From JBPCOI01 sp051000395 (GTDB lineage Bacteria > Actinomycetota > Actinomycetes > Mycobacteriales > Jatrophihabitantaceae): a stretch of 64,000 nucleotides of DNA. Under the pieces are notes generated by a model. That model saw only the letters and a program-made list of their open reading frames with translations, was not told the origin of the DNA and ran no database searches. The DNA lies in the NCBI GenBank assembly GCA_051000395.1, contig JBPCOI010000003.1, positions 62,001-126,000 on the forward strand, given 5' to 3'. The translations under genes and the position numbers were made by a program. Each line of letters starts with the position of its first letter. The first letter of the stretch is position 1. Of the stretch, positions 35,541-43,424 are shown one piece after another.

Positions 35541-36464
35541 ATGACGCCACGGTTGCGGGCAGCGGATCTCGACGATGCCGAGAACGTTGCGCTGCTGCAC
35601 GCCGATAGTTGGCGGCGACACCATCGCGGGGCCTACTCCGGTTCGTACCTGGACGGCGACATCGTCACCGACAGATTGGCGGTGTGGTCTGCCCGGCTCG
35701 CCGCGCCAGCGGCCAGTAGGACGATCCTCGCTGAGGACGACACCGGCCTCGTGGGCTTTGTGCATGTCGTCTTCGACGACGATGCCCGATGGGGCAGCCT
35801 CATTGACAACCTGCACGTCACCCGCGACCGTCTGCGCACCGGTATCGGCACTCAACTGATCGCCTGCGCCGCAGGACACGTGGTCAAGCAGGCGACGAGC
35901 AAGTCGATCTATCTGTGGGTCCAGGAGCAGAACCTCGCCGCTCAACAGTTCTACCGAGCGGCCGGCGCTACCTGCGTCGACAGAGCACCGATTTCAGCCG
36001 GCGGCGCATCAGCTGACGCCGATGAGGATGCGGGGATGATCGGCGGGGCGGAGCCAGCGCATCAGCCGCACGAGATCCCCCGCCGCGATCGAGACGCAGC
36101 CCTGGGTCGGCGCCCCGACCGTCACGTGCAGGAAGAACGCGCTGCCCGCCCCCTGTACCACCGGCGCCCGGTTGTAGTCGATCACCACCGCGTAGTCGTA
36201 GTACGGCGTTTCGTAGTAGAGGTGCTCGTTCGGACTGCCCTGGGTGAAGGAACACTGCGACACACACTGTTGCAGCGTGTTGTACAACGGTCCGGGCTGG
36301 CTGATCCACCAGTCCTGCGGCGTGGTGCGCAGGTAGGGCAGCGCCGTCCCCGGATCGGCCTCGCGTCCGAACGCCTGGGTGAGCGTGAAGCTGCCCATCG
36401 GCGTCGCGGTGCTCGACTCGCTGGGGTGCGTAGACATGCCGTCCGTGCCGAGGAACGCGGTTGA
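35541..36464 (+). CDS. GNAT N-acetyltransferase lacking its natural C-terminus
   Basis: Residues 1-150 (35541 to about 35990) are a typical GNAT domain: 'RLRAADLDDAENVALLHADSW', 'LVGFVHVVFDD', 'IDNLHVTRDRLRTGIGTQLIACA' (acetyl-CoA loop) and 'LWVQEQNLAAQQFYRAAGATCVDRA'. Relatives normally end about 20 residues later. Here the frame runs on without homology, antisense to the L,D-transpeptidase gene, to a stop at 36464. The 3' end seems to have been lost at about 36005, where the accessory island meets the transpeptidase gene. Confidence 0.6.
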   Translation: MTPRLRAADLDDAENVALLHADSWRRHHRGAYSGSYLDGDIVTDRLAVWSARLAAPAASRTILAEDDTGLVGFVHVVFDDDARWGSLIDNLHVTRDRLRTGIGTQLIACAAGHVVKQATSKSIYLWVQEQNLAAQQFYRAAGATCVDRAPISAGGASADADEDAGMIGGAEPAHQPHEIPRRDRDAALGRRPDRHVQEERAARPLYHRRPVVVDHHRVVVVRRFVVEVLVRTALGEGTLRHTLLQRVVQRSGLADPPVLRRGAQVGQRRPRIGLASERLGEREAAHRRRGARLAGVRRHAVRAEERG

Positions 36465-36878
36465 CGCGCCGCCGACGCGCGCCCAGCCCGCTCCGGAACG
36501 CTGCCAGGCCTGCAGCGTCGCCGTGGTGCTCGCGGTCGTCGGTGCCACGACCGTGACCACCTGGCTGGCGCCGCCGGCCGCATAGCCCAGAGGCAACGCG
36601 AGGCTAGCCGGCGACGGAAAGGACGAACGCAAAGCCGGAGATCGCGAAGGCGGCGGGAGGCTCGGCCGACTGGTCGGCGTGGATGGTGGGGTCGGCGTGG
36701 ATCGTGGGGTCGACGTGGTACGGCGGGCGGTGGCCGGCGGTGGCCGCAACGCCGGCGCCGTGCTCGGAGTCCGGACCACCTGGGTCGTGACGTGGCGCGC
36801 TGGCACCGCTGCCGTGCACGCAGTTGTCGACGCCAGCACTGCTGCGAGCAGGCCGGTGAGGCGGAACCGGATTCGCAC
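36009..36878 (-). CDS. Secreted L,D-transpeptidase (YkuD domain), copy 1
   Basis: The 289-residue exported protein has an N-terminal signal ('RFRLTGLLAAVLASTTAC'; the Cys at 21 may be lipidated though the box is not classical) and a Pro/Thr/Ser-rich linker (about 35-100). The YkuD catalytic domain ends with 'FFLHVTVGAPTQGCVSI', which contains the catalytic His and Cys. Such enzymes form 3-3 cross-links in peptidoglycan or attach proteins. It starts at GTG 12 bp after the stop of a paralogue; the two catalytic domains are very similar while the linkers differ. Confidence 0.88.
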   Translation of the reverse strand: MRIRFRLTGLLAAVLASTTACTAAVPARHVTTQVVRTPSTAPALRPPPATARRTTSTPRSTPTPPSTPTSRPSLPPPSRSPALRSSFPSPASLALPLGYAAGGASQVVTVVAPTTASTTATLQAWQRSGAGWARVGGASTAFLGTDGMSTHPSESSTATPMGSFTLTQAFGREADPGTALPYLRTTPQDWWISQPGPLYNTLQQCVSQCSFTQGSPNEHLYYETPYYDYAVVIDYNRAPVVQGAGSAFFLHVTVGAPTQGCVSIAAGDLVRLMRWLRPADHPRILIGVS

Positions 36879-36890
36879 TCGTTCAGGGTG

Positions 36891-38006
36891 TCACGCGATG
36901 CCGATCAGGATCCGCGGGTGGGTGGCCGGACTGAGCCAGCGCATGATCGGCACCAGGTCTGACTGCGGGATCGCGACGCATCCGGCCGTCGGTGAACCGT
37001 CCGTGACGTGCAGGAAGAACGCACTGCCCGCCCCCTGGACCACCGGCGCCCGGTTGTAGTCGATCACCACGGCATAGTCGTAGAACGGCGTCTCGGCGCG
37101 CAGGTGCTCGTTCGGACTGCCCTGCGTGAACGGGCACGATCCCGAGCAGCGCTGGTGGGTGTTGTACAGCGCGCCCGGCTGACTGATCCACCAGTCCGAG
37201 TCGGTGGTCTGGAAGTACGGCAATCCGGTGCCCGGGTCTGGGTAGTAACCGAAGGCCTGGGTCAGGCCGAAGCTGCCGATCGGCGTGGCCGAGCGCGATT
37301 CGCTGGGCGCCGTGCTCAGGCCGTCGGCGCCGACGTGTGCGGTGACGGCAGGACCGACCGCGAACCACCCGCCACCCGCGGCCCGGTCCCACGCCTGCAG
37401 CATGGCCGTGGTGCTGCCCGACCAGCCGGCGACCACCGTGATCACCCTGGTGGCCGAACCCGTGGCGAACGGCAGCGGCAGCGCGCGGCCGCCGGGGACG
37501 GGTGCCGACTGGGGTGTCGGACGCCCGGCGGGCCGGCTGGCGGGGTCGTTGGCGGGGTCGTTGGTGGGGTCACTGCCGGGCGGACGAGCGGCGGACGCAG
37601 GCGAGGTCACCGGAGCGCGGGCGGTGGCCGCGGTGGCCGCGGTGGGCGCGGTGGCCGCTCGTCCTGGTGCGGAGGGACATGGACGGGCGGCAAGCGTGGG
37701 CAGTGCGGACCGGCTCGCGGAGGTCGCGGGCAGTGCGGACCGGCTCGCGGTGGGCGCCGGTAGCGGCTGGCTCGCCGGATGGGATCGACACGCCCGTGCG
37801 ACAGCTGTGGACGCCGGCGCGGCGCTCGCCGCGGTCGTCGCAGCAGGCGTTACAGCAGGCGCCGACTGGGCAATTCGGGCGATCGGTGCGACGAGCGGCG
37901 TCGGGGCAGGCGCGTTCGGTACGCGGCTCATCGCGACGGCGACCAGCGCGCAGCCGAGGACGGCCGCCGCGGCGGCGGCCGAGGACAGCACGCGTCCCAA
38001 GCGCAT
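36891..38006 (-). CDS. Secreted L,D-transpeptidase (YkuD domain), copy 2 with long linker
   Basis: The 371-residue paralogue of the next gene has an N-terminal signal helix ('VLSSAAAAAAVLGCALVAVAM') and a long Ala/Pro/Thr/Ser linker (about 30-190) with internal repeats such as 'SRSALP' twice and 'NDPANDPAS'. The YkuD domain ends with 'FFLHVTDGSPTAGCVAI'. The extra linker would let the catalytic domain reach further across the wall. The ATG at 38004-38006 follows CACACT at six bases. It is followed after 12 bp by copy 1. Confidence 0.88.
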   Translation of the reverse strand: MRLGRVLSSAAAAAAVLGCALVAVAMSRVPNAPAPTPLVAPIARIAQSAPAVTPAATTAASAAPASTAVARACRSHPASQPLPAPTASRSALPATSASRSALPTLAARPCPSAPGRAATAPTAATAATARAPVTSPASAARPPGSDPTNDPANDPASRPAGRPTPQSAPVPGGRALPLPFATGSATRVITVVAGWSGSTTAMLQAWDRAAGGGWFAVGPAVTAHVGADGLSTAPSESRSATPIGSFGLTQAFGYYPDPGTGLPYFQTTDSDWWISQPGALYNTHQRCSGSCPFTQGSPNEHLRAETPFYDYAVVIDYNRAPVVQGAGSAFFLHVTDGSPTAGCVAIPQSDLVPIMRWLSPATHPRILIGIA

Positions 38007-38012
38007 GTGGTC

Positions 38013-38032
38013 AGTGTGACAGATGTGACAGA
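38013..38032 (-). promoter_or_regulatory. Promoter of the transpeptidase pair with a 9-bp direct repeat
   Basis: TGTGACAGA occurs twice in tandem (38015-38023, 38024-38032, plus-strand reading). On the minus strand CACACT (38013-38018) ends six bases before the ATG and overlaps the first repeat. The repeat could be an operator for a factor contacting the -10 to -30 region. Confidence 0.45.
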
Positions 38033-38092
38033 TGGGATCCAGCAGTCGCGGGTACCTGCCGCAGCGGGCAGTCGATCTGCCAGGCTCGGCGC

Positions 38093-38407
38093 ATGGTTCT
38101 CGAGATCGCCGACCTCCAGATCGCCACCGGCGCCGAAGACGATTTCGTCGCCGCCTACCGCGGCGCGCGCGACGTCCTCGCCGGCACGCCGGGTTGCCGC
38201 TCGGTCCAGCTGACCCGAAGCATCGAGACACCGTCCCGCTTCGTGCTGCTGGTCGAATGGGACTCCGTGGCCGCCCATGAGCAGAACTTTCGCGCCACCG
38301 AACGCTTCGGCACCTGGCGCGCGGCGATCGGCCCGTTCTTCGCAGCGCCGCCACACGTCGAGCACGTCGAGCTAGTCGAGCACGTCCGGCACGTCACCGA
38401 TGGCTGA
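38093..38407 (+). CDS. Antibiotic biosynthesis monooxygenase (ABM) domain protein
   Basis: This 104-residue single-domain protein of the dimeric ferredoxin-like barrel class has 'VLEIADLQIATGAEDDFVAAYRGARDVLAGTPGCRSVQLTRS' in blocks ('GAEDDFVAAY', 'PGCRSVQLTR'), 'FVLLVEWDSVAAHEQNFRATERF' and 'WRAAIGPFF'. Family members oxidise aromatic or polyketide substrates or degrade haem; the substrate here is unknown. It ends in His/Val/Glu repeats ('EHVELVEHVRHV'). The ATG follows CAGGCT at six bases. It is convergent with the glyoxalase-like gene, with 1 bp between. Confidence 0.85.
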   Translation: MVLEIADLQIATGAEDDFVAAYRGARDVLAGTPGCRSVQLTRSIETPSRFVLLVEWDSVAAHEQNFRATERFGTWRAAIGPFFAAPPHVEHVELVEHVRHVTDG

Positions 38408-38408
38408 G

Positions 38409-38804
38409 CTACTCCGGCGACACCGCCTCGATCAGGTTCGCGTCGGGATCGTGGACCATCGCGTGGAACGCGCCGCGACGGTAGAGCGCCCACCGCCGTG
38501 GTGCGTCGTGGCTGCGTCCCCCGTGCTGCACCGCAGCCCGGTGGAACGCCTCGACCTCGCCGCGAGAGGACGCCCGCAGGCAGAGATGCGCGCCGTGGGT
38601 GGGCTCGCTCCCGGCGACCAGCCAGAGCACTGCGTGCCCGTCGGCGCCCCATCCCGCGGCTTCGAGCGCAGCGCCGCCGTCCTCCTCGTCGCCGAACTCG
38701 ACGATCCTGCGCAGCCCGATCGCGCCGAGCGCGGCGTCGTAGAAGGCGAGGCTCGCCGCGAAGTCGGTGGCACTGATCGTCAGGTGGTCGAAGCGGGCGG
38801 GCAC
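38409..38804 (-). CDS. VOC-superfamily (glyoxalase/bleomycin-resistance-like) protein
   Basis: The 131-residue protein starts 'FDHLTISATDFAASLAFYDAALGAIG', the first VOC beta-alpha-beta-beta-beta unit. The second contains 'GAHLCLRASSRGEVEAFHRAAVQHGG' and ends with 'GAFHAMVHDPDANLIEAV'. The metal-type residues (His near the start, Glu at the end) are present. The substrate is unknown. The start is GTG. Confidence 0.88.
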   Translation of the reverse strand: MPARFDHLTISATDFAASLAFYDAALGAIGLRRIVEFGDEEDGGAALEAAGWGADGHAVLWLVAGSEPTHGAHLCLRASSRGEVEAFHRAAVQHGGRSHDAPRRWALYRRGAFHAMVHDPDANLIEAVSPE

Positions 38805-38831
38805 CGCATCATGATTGCTGATACGGAGCGG

Positions 38832-39500
38832 TCAGAGCGGCCAGCTCTCGCGCCGCCACGCCGCGTCCCAGAACATCCACTCGTAGCGTGCGGTCGTCGC
38901 GAAGTGCCGTTGCGCACCCTCGCGTTCGGATGCTGACAGCTCGGGACCGATGCGGTCGGCCAGCGCCAGCACCTCGGCGACGGCGACGGCGAACGCGTCG
39001 CCGGCGTACGTGTCGATCCAGCGCTGGTAGCGGGGGTCGGGTGAGCCCTGCTCGAGCAGCTCGGCGCCGACGCGCTGATAGATCCAGTAGCATGGCAGGA
39101 CGGCAGCCAGGCCTTGCGCGAACGTCGCGCCGTACGCGGTGGCGAGCAGGTAGCTGGTGTAGGCCGTCGTGGTCGGCGAGGCCGGGATGTCCGACAGCGC
39201 CGCGGGATCGAGACCGACCTGCGGCAACAGGGTCTCGTGCAGGGCGAGCTCGACCGCGACCGTGTCGGCCGCGTGCTGAGCGAGCAGCCCGACGTCGGCG
39301 TGAGCCGGCGCCTTGGCACCGACGATCGCCAGCGTGCGGGCGTACTCGCGCAGGTAGAGCGCGTCCTGGGCCAGGTAGTACCCGAAGCACGTCTCGTCGA
39401 GGGTGCCGGTCCGCAGGCCGCGCAAAAACGGGTGCGCGAGGATCGCGCGGTAGGTGCTGTCCGCCCCGGCCCACAACCGCGACGTCCACTGCTCGCTCAC
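38832..39500 (-). CDS. tenA: Aminopyrimidine aminohydrolase TenA (thiaminase II)
   Basis: TenA hydrolyses aminopyrimidine breakdown products of thiamin and returns HMP to synthesis. The 222-residue all-helical protein shows 'HPFLRGLRTGTLDETCFGYYLAQDALYL', the catalytic Cys region 'LAAVLPCYWIYQRVG' and 'YAGDAFAVAVAEVLALAD', with the C-terminal 'YEWMFWDAAW' box. Substrate-binding Asp and Tyr positions are present. The GTG start is preceded by GAAGGGGA. It is divergent from thiD, so the two may share a control region of about 30 bp. Confidence 0.94.
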   Translation of the reverse strand: MSEQWTSRLWAGADSTYRAILAHPFLRGLRTGTLDETCFGYYLAQDALYLREYARTLAIVGAKAPAHADVGLLAQHAADTVAVELALHETLLPQVGLDPAALSDIPASPTTTAYTSYLLATAYGATFAQGLAAVLPCYWIYQRVGAELLEQGSPDPRYQRWIDTYAGDAFAVAVAEVLALADRIGPELSASEREGAQRHFATTARYEWMFWDAAWRRESWPL

Positions 39501-39529
39501 GGTCCCCCTTCGTTCGCAATACTGTCGCG

Positions 39530-40342
39530 GTGATCCAGCAGCCGCCGACCGCGCTCACCATCGCAGGTTCGGACTCCGGCGGCGGCGCCGGAGTGCAGGC
39601 AGACCTGAAGACCTTTCTTGCCTGCCGGGTCCACGGGATGTCGGCGATCACCGCGGTGACGGTGCAGAACTCCCTCGGCGTCAGCGGATTCTACGAGCTG
39701 CCGCCGCACGCGGTGGCCGAGCAGATCGAGTCCGTCGCCGCCGACATCGGGGTCGGTGCCGCCAAGACCGGCATGCTGGCCTCGGCCGCGATCATGGAAG
39801 CGGTCGCGTCGGTGGTGCGGCGGCTACGGATTGCGCCGCTCGTCGTCGACCCGGTCGCCGCGTCCCAGCACGGTGACCCGCTGCTGCGCCCCGATGCCGT
39901 CGAGGCGTTGCGCGAGCTGATCGTCCCGCTCGCCACGCTGCTCACGCCGAACCTCGGCGAGGTGCGGCTGCTGAGCGGCATCGAGGTCCGCACCCGCGCC
40001 GACCTGCAGGCAGCCGCTCGGGCCGTGCACGCGCTGGGCCCGCGCTACGTGCTCGTCAAGGGCGGTCACCTGCCGGCCGGGGACGCCGTCGACCTGCTCT
40101 TCGACGGGACGGACTTCGTCGAGTTCGCCGCCCCGCGCGCAGCGACCCGGCACACCCACGGCTCTGGCGACACCCTGGCTGCCTCGATCACCGCCGGCCT
40201 GGCGCGCGGCCTCGACGTCGGTGCCGCGGTCGAGGAGGGGAAACGGTTCGTCACCGGTGCCATCCGGGGCTCGTTCCCCCTCGGGAGCGGGCTCGGCCCG
40301 GTCGGGCACTTCTGGCGCGTGCGCGACTGGCCCGAGCGTTGA
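39530..40342 (+). CDS. thiD: Hydroxymethylpyrimidine/phosphomethylpyrimidine kinase
   Basis: ThiD phosphorylates HMP and HMP-P to HMP-PP for thiamin synthesis. The 270-residue ribokinase-fold protein begins 'ALTIAGSDSGGGAGVQADLKTF' and has 'VVDPV' and 'LTPNLGEVRLL'. The C-terminal anion-hole motif reads 'HTHGSGDTLAA'; many ThiD proteins have Cys where this has Asp, and the Asp form also occurs in the fold family. The GTG at 39530 lies six bases after AATACT and has no Shine-Dalgarno, so it may be leaderless. Confidence 0.93.
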   Translation: MIQQPPTALTIAGSDSGGGAGVQADLKTFLACRVHGMSAITAVTVQNSLGVSGFYELPPHAVAEQIESVAADIGVGAAKTGMLASAAIMEAVASVVRRLRIAPLVVDPVAASQHGDPLLRPDAVEALRELIVPLATLLTPNLGEVRLLSGIEVRTRADLQAAARAVHALGPRYVLVKGGHLPAGDAVDLLFDGTDFVEFAAPRAATRHTHGSGDTLAASITAGLARGLDVGAAVEEGKRFVTGAIRGSFPLGSGLGPVGHFWRVRDWPER

Positions 40343-40369
40343 ACGCGTCTCGAAGCACGCGGCTCGTGG

Positions 40370-41029
40370 CTAACCCGACACCGCGGCGGCGGCGAGCCGG
40401 TCGGCGAACGCACGTGCCGCGGCGCCCGGATCGTCGGCCTCGGTGAGCGCCCGGACCACGACCACCCGGCGCGCACCCGCTGCGAGGACCTCGTCGAGGC
40501 GCTGCGGCGATTCGATCCCGCCGATCGCGAACCACGGCCGGGCGTCCTGGCGGGCGGCGGCGTGGCGGACGAGCTCGAGTCCCGCCGCGGCGCGTCCCGG
40601 CTTGGTGGGCGTCGGCCACGCCGGCCCGGTGCAGTAGTAGGCGACGTCGGTCTCGATGCGGGCGGCGTCGGCCTGTGCCGGCGTATGGGTGGAGCGGCCG
40701 AGCAGCACGCCGTCGCCGACGATCTCCCGGGCAAGCGCCACGGGCAGGTCGTCCTGCCCCAGATGCAGCACCGGTGCCCGCACCGCGCGCGCCACGTCCG
40801 CGCGGTCATTGACCGCGAACAGCGCGCCGTGCCGCTCGGTGGCCGCCGCGAACGTCTCCAACAGCCGGATCTCCTGCCGTGCCTCCAGGCCCTTCTCACG
40901 CAGCTGGACGACGTCGACGCCGGCGGCGAGGACCGTGTCCAGGAACTGCTCGAGATCCCCGGTGCGGGACCGCGAATCGGTGCACAGGTACAGGCGGGCA
41001 GCGGCCAGAGCCTCGCGCGGCGCGGTCAT
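40370..41029 (-). CDS. thiE: Thiamine-phosphate synthase
   Basis: ThiE couples HMP-PP and the thiazole phosphate to thiamin phosphate. The 219-residue TIM-barrel protein has 'LYLCTDSR', 'GVDVVQLREKGLEARQEI' (Mg and substrate site), 'FAVNDRADVARAV', 'VLHLGQDDLPV', 'LGRSTHTPAQ' and 'WFAIGGIE'. The start is ATG 41027-41029 with TACGCT six bases upstream, so the transcript appears leaderless. This strand has no riboswitch, unlike the divergent thiO operon. Confidence 0.95.
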   Translation of the reverse strand: MTAPREALAAARLYLCTDSRSRTGDLEQFLDTVLAAGVDVVQLREKGLEARQEIRLLETFAAATERHGALFAVNDRADVARAVRAPVLHLGQDDLPVALAREIVGDGVLLGRSTHTPAQADAARIETDVAYYCTGPAWPTPTKPGRAAAGLELVRHAAARQDARPWFAIGGIESPQRLDEVLAAGARRVVVVRALTEADDPGAAARAFADRLAAAAVSG

Positions 41030-41035
41030 CCGGCG

Positions 41036-41041
41036 AGCGTA
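41036..41041 (-). promoter_or_regulatory. Leaderless -10 box of thiE
   Basis: TACGCT on the minus strand ends six bases before the thiE ATG. There is no room for a riboswitch or a Shine-Dalgarno, so thiE seems to escape the TPP control of its divergent neighbours. Confidence 0.55.
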
Positions 41042-41052
41042 ATGTGGACGGC

Positions 41053-41168
41053 GCACGGGAGCCTGAAACCGGGATGCGCCGCCACGCGGCGGGCGTCTCC
41101 GGCGGACGGCTGAGAGGGCGCAACCCGCCGACCGTCGAACCTGATCCGGGTAATGCCGGCGCGAGGGA
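41053..41168 (+). ncRNA. TPP riboswitch (THI element) controlling thiO-thiS-thiG
   Basis: The conserved core is present: an ACGGGAG start at 41055, CTGAGAGGG at 41120, and the 3' block with GAACCTGATCCGGGTAATG, then GCCGGCG and AGGGAG just before the thiO ATG at 41172. The AGGGAG acts both as the closing strand and as the thiO Shine-Dalgarno, so binding of thiamin pyrophosphate would directly block translation. A long P3-like GC hairpin lies between the two halves. Confidence 0.92.
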
Positions 41169-41171
41169 GCA

Positions 41172-42311
41172 ATGACCAGCAGCAGCGACGTGATCGTGAT
41201 CGGTGCCGGGGCGATCGGGGCCGCGGTGGCCTGGCGCTGCGCGCAGCGCGGCATGGCCGTCACCGTCGTCGACCCCGAGCCGCATCGCGGCGCGTGGCAC
41301 ACGGCTGCCGGAATGCTCGCCCCGGTCACCGAGCTGCACTACACGGAGGCGCCGTTGCTGCGGCTGAACCTCGAATCGCTGCGCCGGTATCCGGATTTCG
41401 CCGCCGAGTTGAGCAGCGTCACCGGGCTGAAGACCGGCTACCAGGAATGCGGCACGGTGTCCGTGGCGTGGGACGGCGCGGACCTGGCCGCGCTGCGCGA
41501 CCTGCACGAGTTCGGCCGCGAACTGGGGCTGGCGTCGCGGCTGCTCACCGGACGCGAACTGCGCGAGTTGGAACCTGCGCTCGCCGCCGGCCTACCCGGC
41601 GGCCTGCTGGCCGAGGACGACCACCAGATCGAGCCGCGCCTGCTGCACGCGGCATTGCTGGCCGCGGCCGAGGCGTGCGGCGTGCAGACGGTGCGCGCGA
41701 CAGCGGCCCTCGAGCTGTCCGGCGACCGCGCGGTGGGGGTGCGCCTCGACGACGGCACCCGCCTGGGCTCCGGGACCGTCGTGCTCGCGGCGGGCGCGTG
41801 GTCGGCGGGCGTCGCGGGTTTGCCGCTCGCGGCCGTGCCGTCGGTGCGCCCGGTGAAGGGACAGACCCTGCGGCTGCGACTGGCCGGCGACGACCGGCTG
41901 AAGCGCGTCGTGCGCGGCACGGTGAAGGGATCGCCGATCTACCTCGTCCCCCGCGCGGACGGACGGCTCGCGGTCGGCGCCTCCTCGGAGGAGGCCGGCT
42001 TCGACCAGGCGCCGCGCGCGGGCGCGGTCTACGAACTGCTGCGCGACGCGCAGTCGATCTTTCCCGAGCTCAGTGAGGCCGTCCTCGAAGAGGTGTGCAC
42101 CGGGCTACGACCCGCGTCCCCCGACAACGCGCCGCTGGTCGGCCCGTCCGGACTCGACGGGCTGCTGCATGCGAGCGGTCACTACCGCAACGGAATCCTG
42201 CTCGCGCCGGTCACCGCCGACGGCGTCGCGGAGCTGATCGCCACCGGCGCGCTGCCCGACGTCCTCGCGCCGTTCACACCGGCCAGGTTCGCCGCGGCGG
42301 TGCCCGCGTGA
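41172..42311 (+). CDS. thiO: Glycine oxidase ThiO
   Basis: ThiO oxidises glycine to the imine used for thiazole formation by ThiG. The 379-residue FAD enzyme has the Rossmann motif 'VIVIGAGAIGAAVAWRCAQRG', 'HTAAGMLAPVTE', 'GLLAEDDHQIEPRLLHAAL', 'LAAGAWS' and the C-terminal 'GHYRNGILLAPVTA'. It starts at ATG four bases after the riboswitch AGGGAG. It overlaps thiS by 4 bp (GTGA). Use of ThiO rather than ThiH means the thiazole route needs oxygen. Confidence 0.94.
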   Translation: MTSSSDVIVIGAGAIGAAVAWRCAQRGMAVTVVDPEPHRGAWHTAAGMLAPVTELHYTEAPLLRLNLESLRRYPDFAAELSSVTGLKTGYQECGTVSVAWDGADLAALRDLHEFGRELGLASRLLTGRELRELEPALAAGLPGGLLAEDDHQIEPRLLHAALLAAAEACGVQTVRATAALELSGDRAVGVRLDDGTRLGSGTVVLAAGAWSAGVAGLPLAAVPSVRPVKGQTLRLRLAGDDRLKRVVRGTVKGSPIYLVPRADGRLAVGASSEEAGFDQAPRAGAVYELLRDAQSIFPELSEAVLEEVCTGLRPASPDNAPLVGPSGLDGLLHASGHYRNGILLAPVTADGVAELIATGALPDVLAPFTPARFAAAVPA

Positions 42312-42505
42312 GGATCGAGGTGAACGGGCGCGCGTACGAGACCGCCGCGACGACGCTGCTCGTTCTGCTCGACGCGGTCAGCGGCACGACCCTCGGCAGC
42401 GCCGCGGCGGTCGACGGCGCCGTCGTGCCCCGTGGCGAGTGGGCGACCTACGAGTTGCGTCCCGGGCAGTCCGTCGAGGTGCTCACCGCGGTGCAGGGCG
42501 GCTGA
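42308..42505 (+). CDS. thiS: Sulfur carrier protein ThiS
   Basis: ThiS carries thiocarboxylate sulfur on its C-terminus to ThiG. The 65-residue ubiquitin-like protein starts 'RIEVNGRAYETAATTLLVLLD', has 'AAAVDGAVVPRGEW' and ends in the required Gly-Gly ('VLTAVQGG'). The GTG overlaps the thiO stop. Confidence 0.94.
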   Translation: MRIEVNGRAYETAATTLLVLLDAVSGTTLGSAAAVDGAVVPRGEWATYELRPGQSVEVLTAVQGG

Positions 42506-42507
42506 TC

Positions 42508-43302
42508 GTGGTGACTCCGCCCGAGGTCGCGAGCCCGGACCCGTTCGTCATCGCCGGCGTTTCGCTGCCGTCGCGGCTGGTGCTCGGCACCGGCGGCGCG
42601 CCGAGTTCGCAGACGGTCGAGGCGTGCCTGGCCGCCTCCGGTGCAGCGATGTGCACGGTAGCAATGCGGCGCGCCGATCCCGCCGCGCGCGGTTCGATCC
42701 TGGACGTGCTCGACCGCCGCGGCACCCGGGTGCTGCCGAACACCGCGGGGTGCCGCACCGCGCGCGAGGCGGTACGCACGGCCGAACTGGCGCGCGAGGC
42801 ACTGCAGACGGACTGGGTGAAGCTCGAGGTGATCGCCGACGAGCGCACCCTGCTGCCCGACCCTGTCGAGCTGCTCGACGCCGCGCAGGCACTCGTCGCC
42901 CTCGGTTTCACCGTGCTGCCCTATACCAACGACGGCCCGACCCTCTCGCGCCGCCTGCAGCAGGCGGGCTGCGCCGCGGTCATGCCGCTCGGTTCACCCA
43001 TCGGGACGGGACTGGGAATCGGCAACCCGCACAACATCGAGCTGATCGTCAGCGAGGCCGCCGTCCCGGTGATCCTCGACGCCGGCATCGGCACCGCGTC
43101 CGACGCCGCGCTCGCGATGGAGCTCGGCTGCGACGGCGTGCTGCTCGCCTCGGCCGTCACCAGGGCGCAGAATCCGGCGCTGATGGCCGCCGCAATGGCC
43201 GCCGCCGTCGTCGCCGGGCGCCTGGCCCGCCTGGCCGGGCGCATCCCGCGCCGCCACCACGCCCGGGCGTCCTCTCCGACGGAGGGGATGGCGGTGCTGT
43301 AA
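42508..43302 (+). CDS. thiG: Thiazole synthase ThiG
   Basis: ThiG makes the thiazole phosphate from DXP, dehydroglycine and ThiS thiocarboxylate. The 264-residue barrel has 'LPSRLVLGTGGAPSSQTVEACLAASG', the Schiff-base Lys in 'DWVKLEVIAD', 'PYTNDGPTLSRRLQQAGCAAVMPLGSPIGTGLGIGNPHNI' in blocks, and 'VPVILDAGIGTASDAALAMELGCDGVLLASAV'. GTG 42508 or 42511 is the start, 2 bp after thiS. It draws DXP from Dxs, which is encoded in the hopanoid locus 11 kb away. Confidence 0.96.
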   Translation: MVTPPEVASPDPFVIAGVSLPSRLVLGTGGAPSSQTVEACLAASGAAMCTVAMRRADPAARGSILDVLDRRGTRVLPNTAGCRTAREAVRTAELAREALQTDWVKLEVIADERTLLPDPVELLDAAQALVALGFTVLPYTNDGPTLSRRLQQAGCAAVMPLGSPIGTGLGIGNPHNIELIVSEAAVPVILDAGIGTASDAALAMELGCDGVLLASAVTRAQNPALMAAAMAAAVVAGRLARLAGRIPRRHHARASSPTEGMAVL

Positions 43303-43330
43303 CAGCGAGCGAGGACGCACACCACAACCG

Positions 43331-43420
43331 ACGCGCGGGAGCTCGCGAGGGCTGAGAGGGCGGCACCGAATCCGGGCCCGCCGACCGCCGGACCCGCCGG
43401 GTAATGCCGGCGCAGGGAGA
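43331..43420 (+). ncRNA. TPP riboswitch upstream of the CytX-like permease
   Basis: This is a second THI element, with the CGCGGGAG start, GGCTGAGAGGG at 43350 and the 3' block GGGTAATGCCGGCGCAGGGAG. In the P4/P5 region the usual CCTGATC is replaced by CCCGCC, unlike the first copy, and the P3 arm is shorter. The AGGGAG lies five bases before an ATG that opens a 13-codon ORF rather than the permease itself. Confidence 0.87.
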
Positions 43421-43424
43421 ACCG

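Noticed and set aside
37539..37760. Short direct repeats that might suggest a CRISPR or minisatellite
   Set aside because: They are irregular in length and spacing and encode the Ala/Pro-rich linker of the transpeptidase; no spacers or cas genes occur.
40140..40180. Asp instead of Cys in the ThiD 'HGSGDT' motif as a sign of lost activity
   Set aside because: Asp at this place occurs in the kinase fold family and the rest of the enzyme is intact, so it is noted but not treated as unusual.
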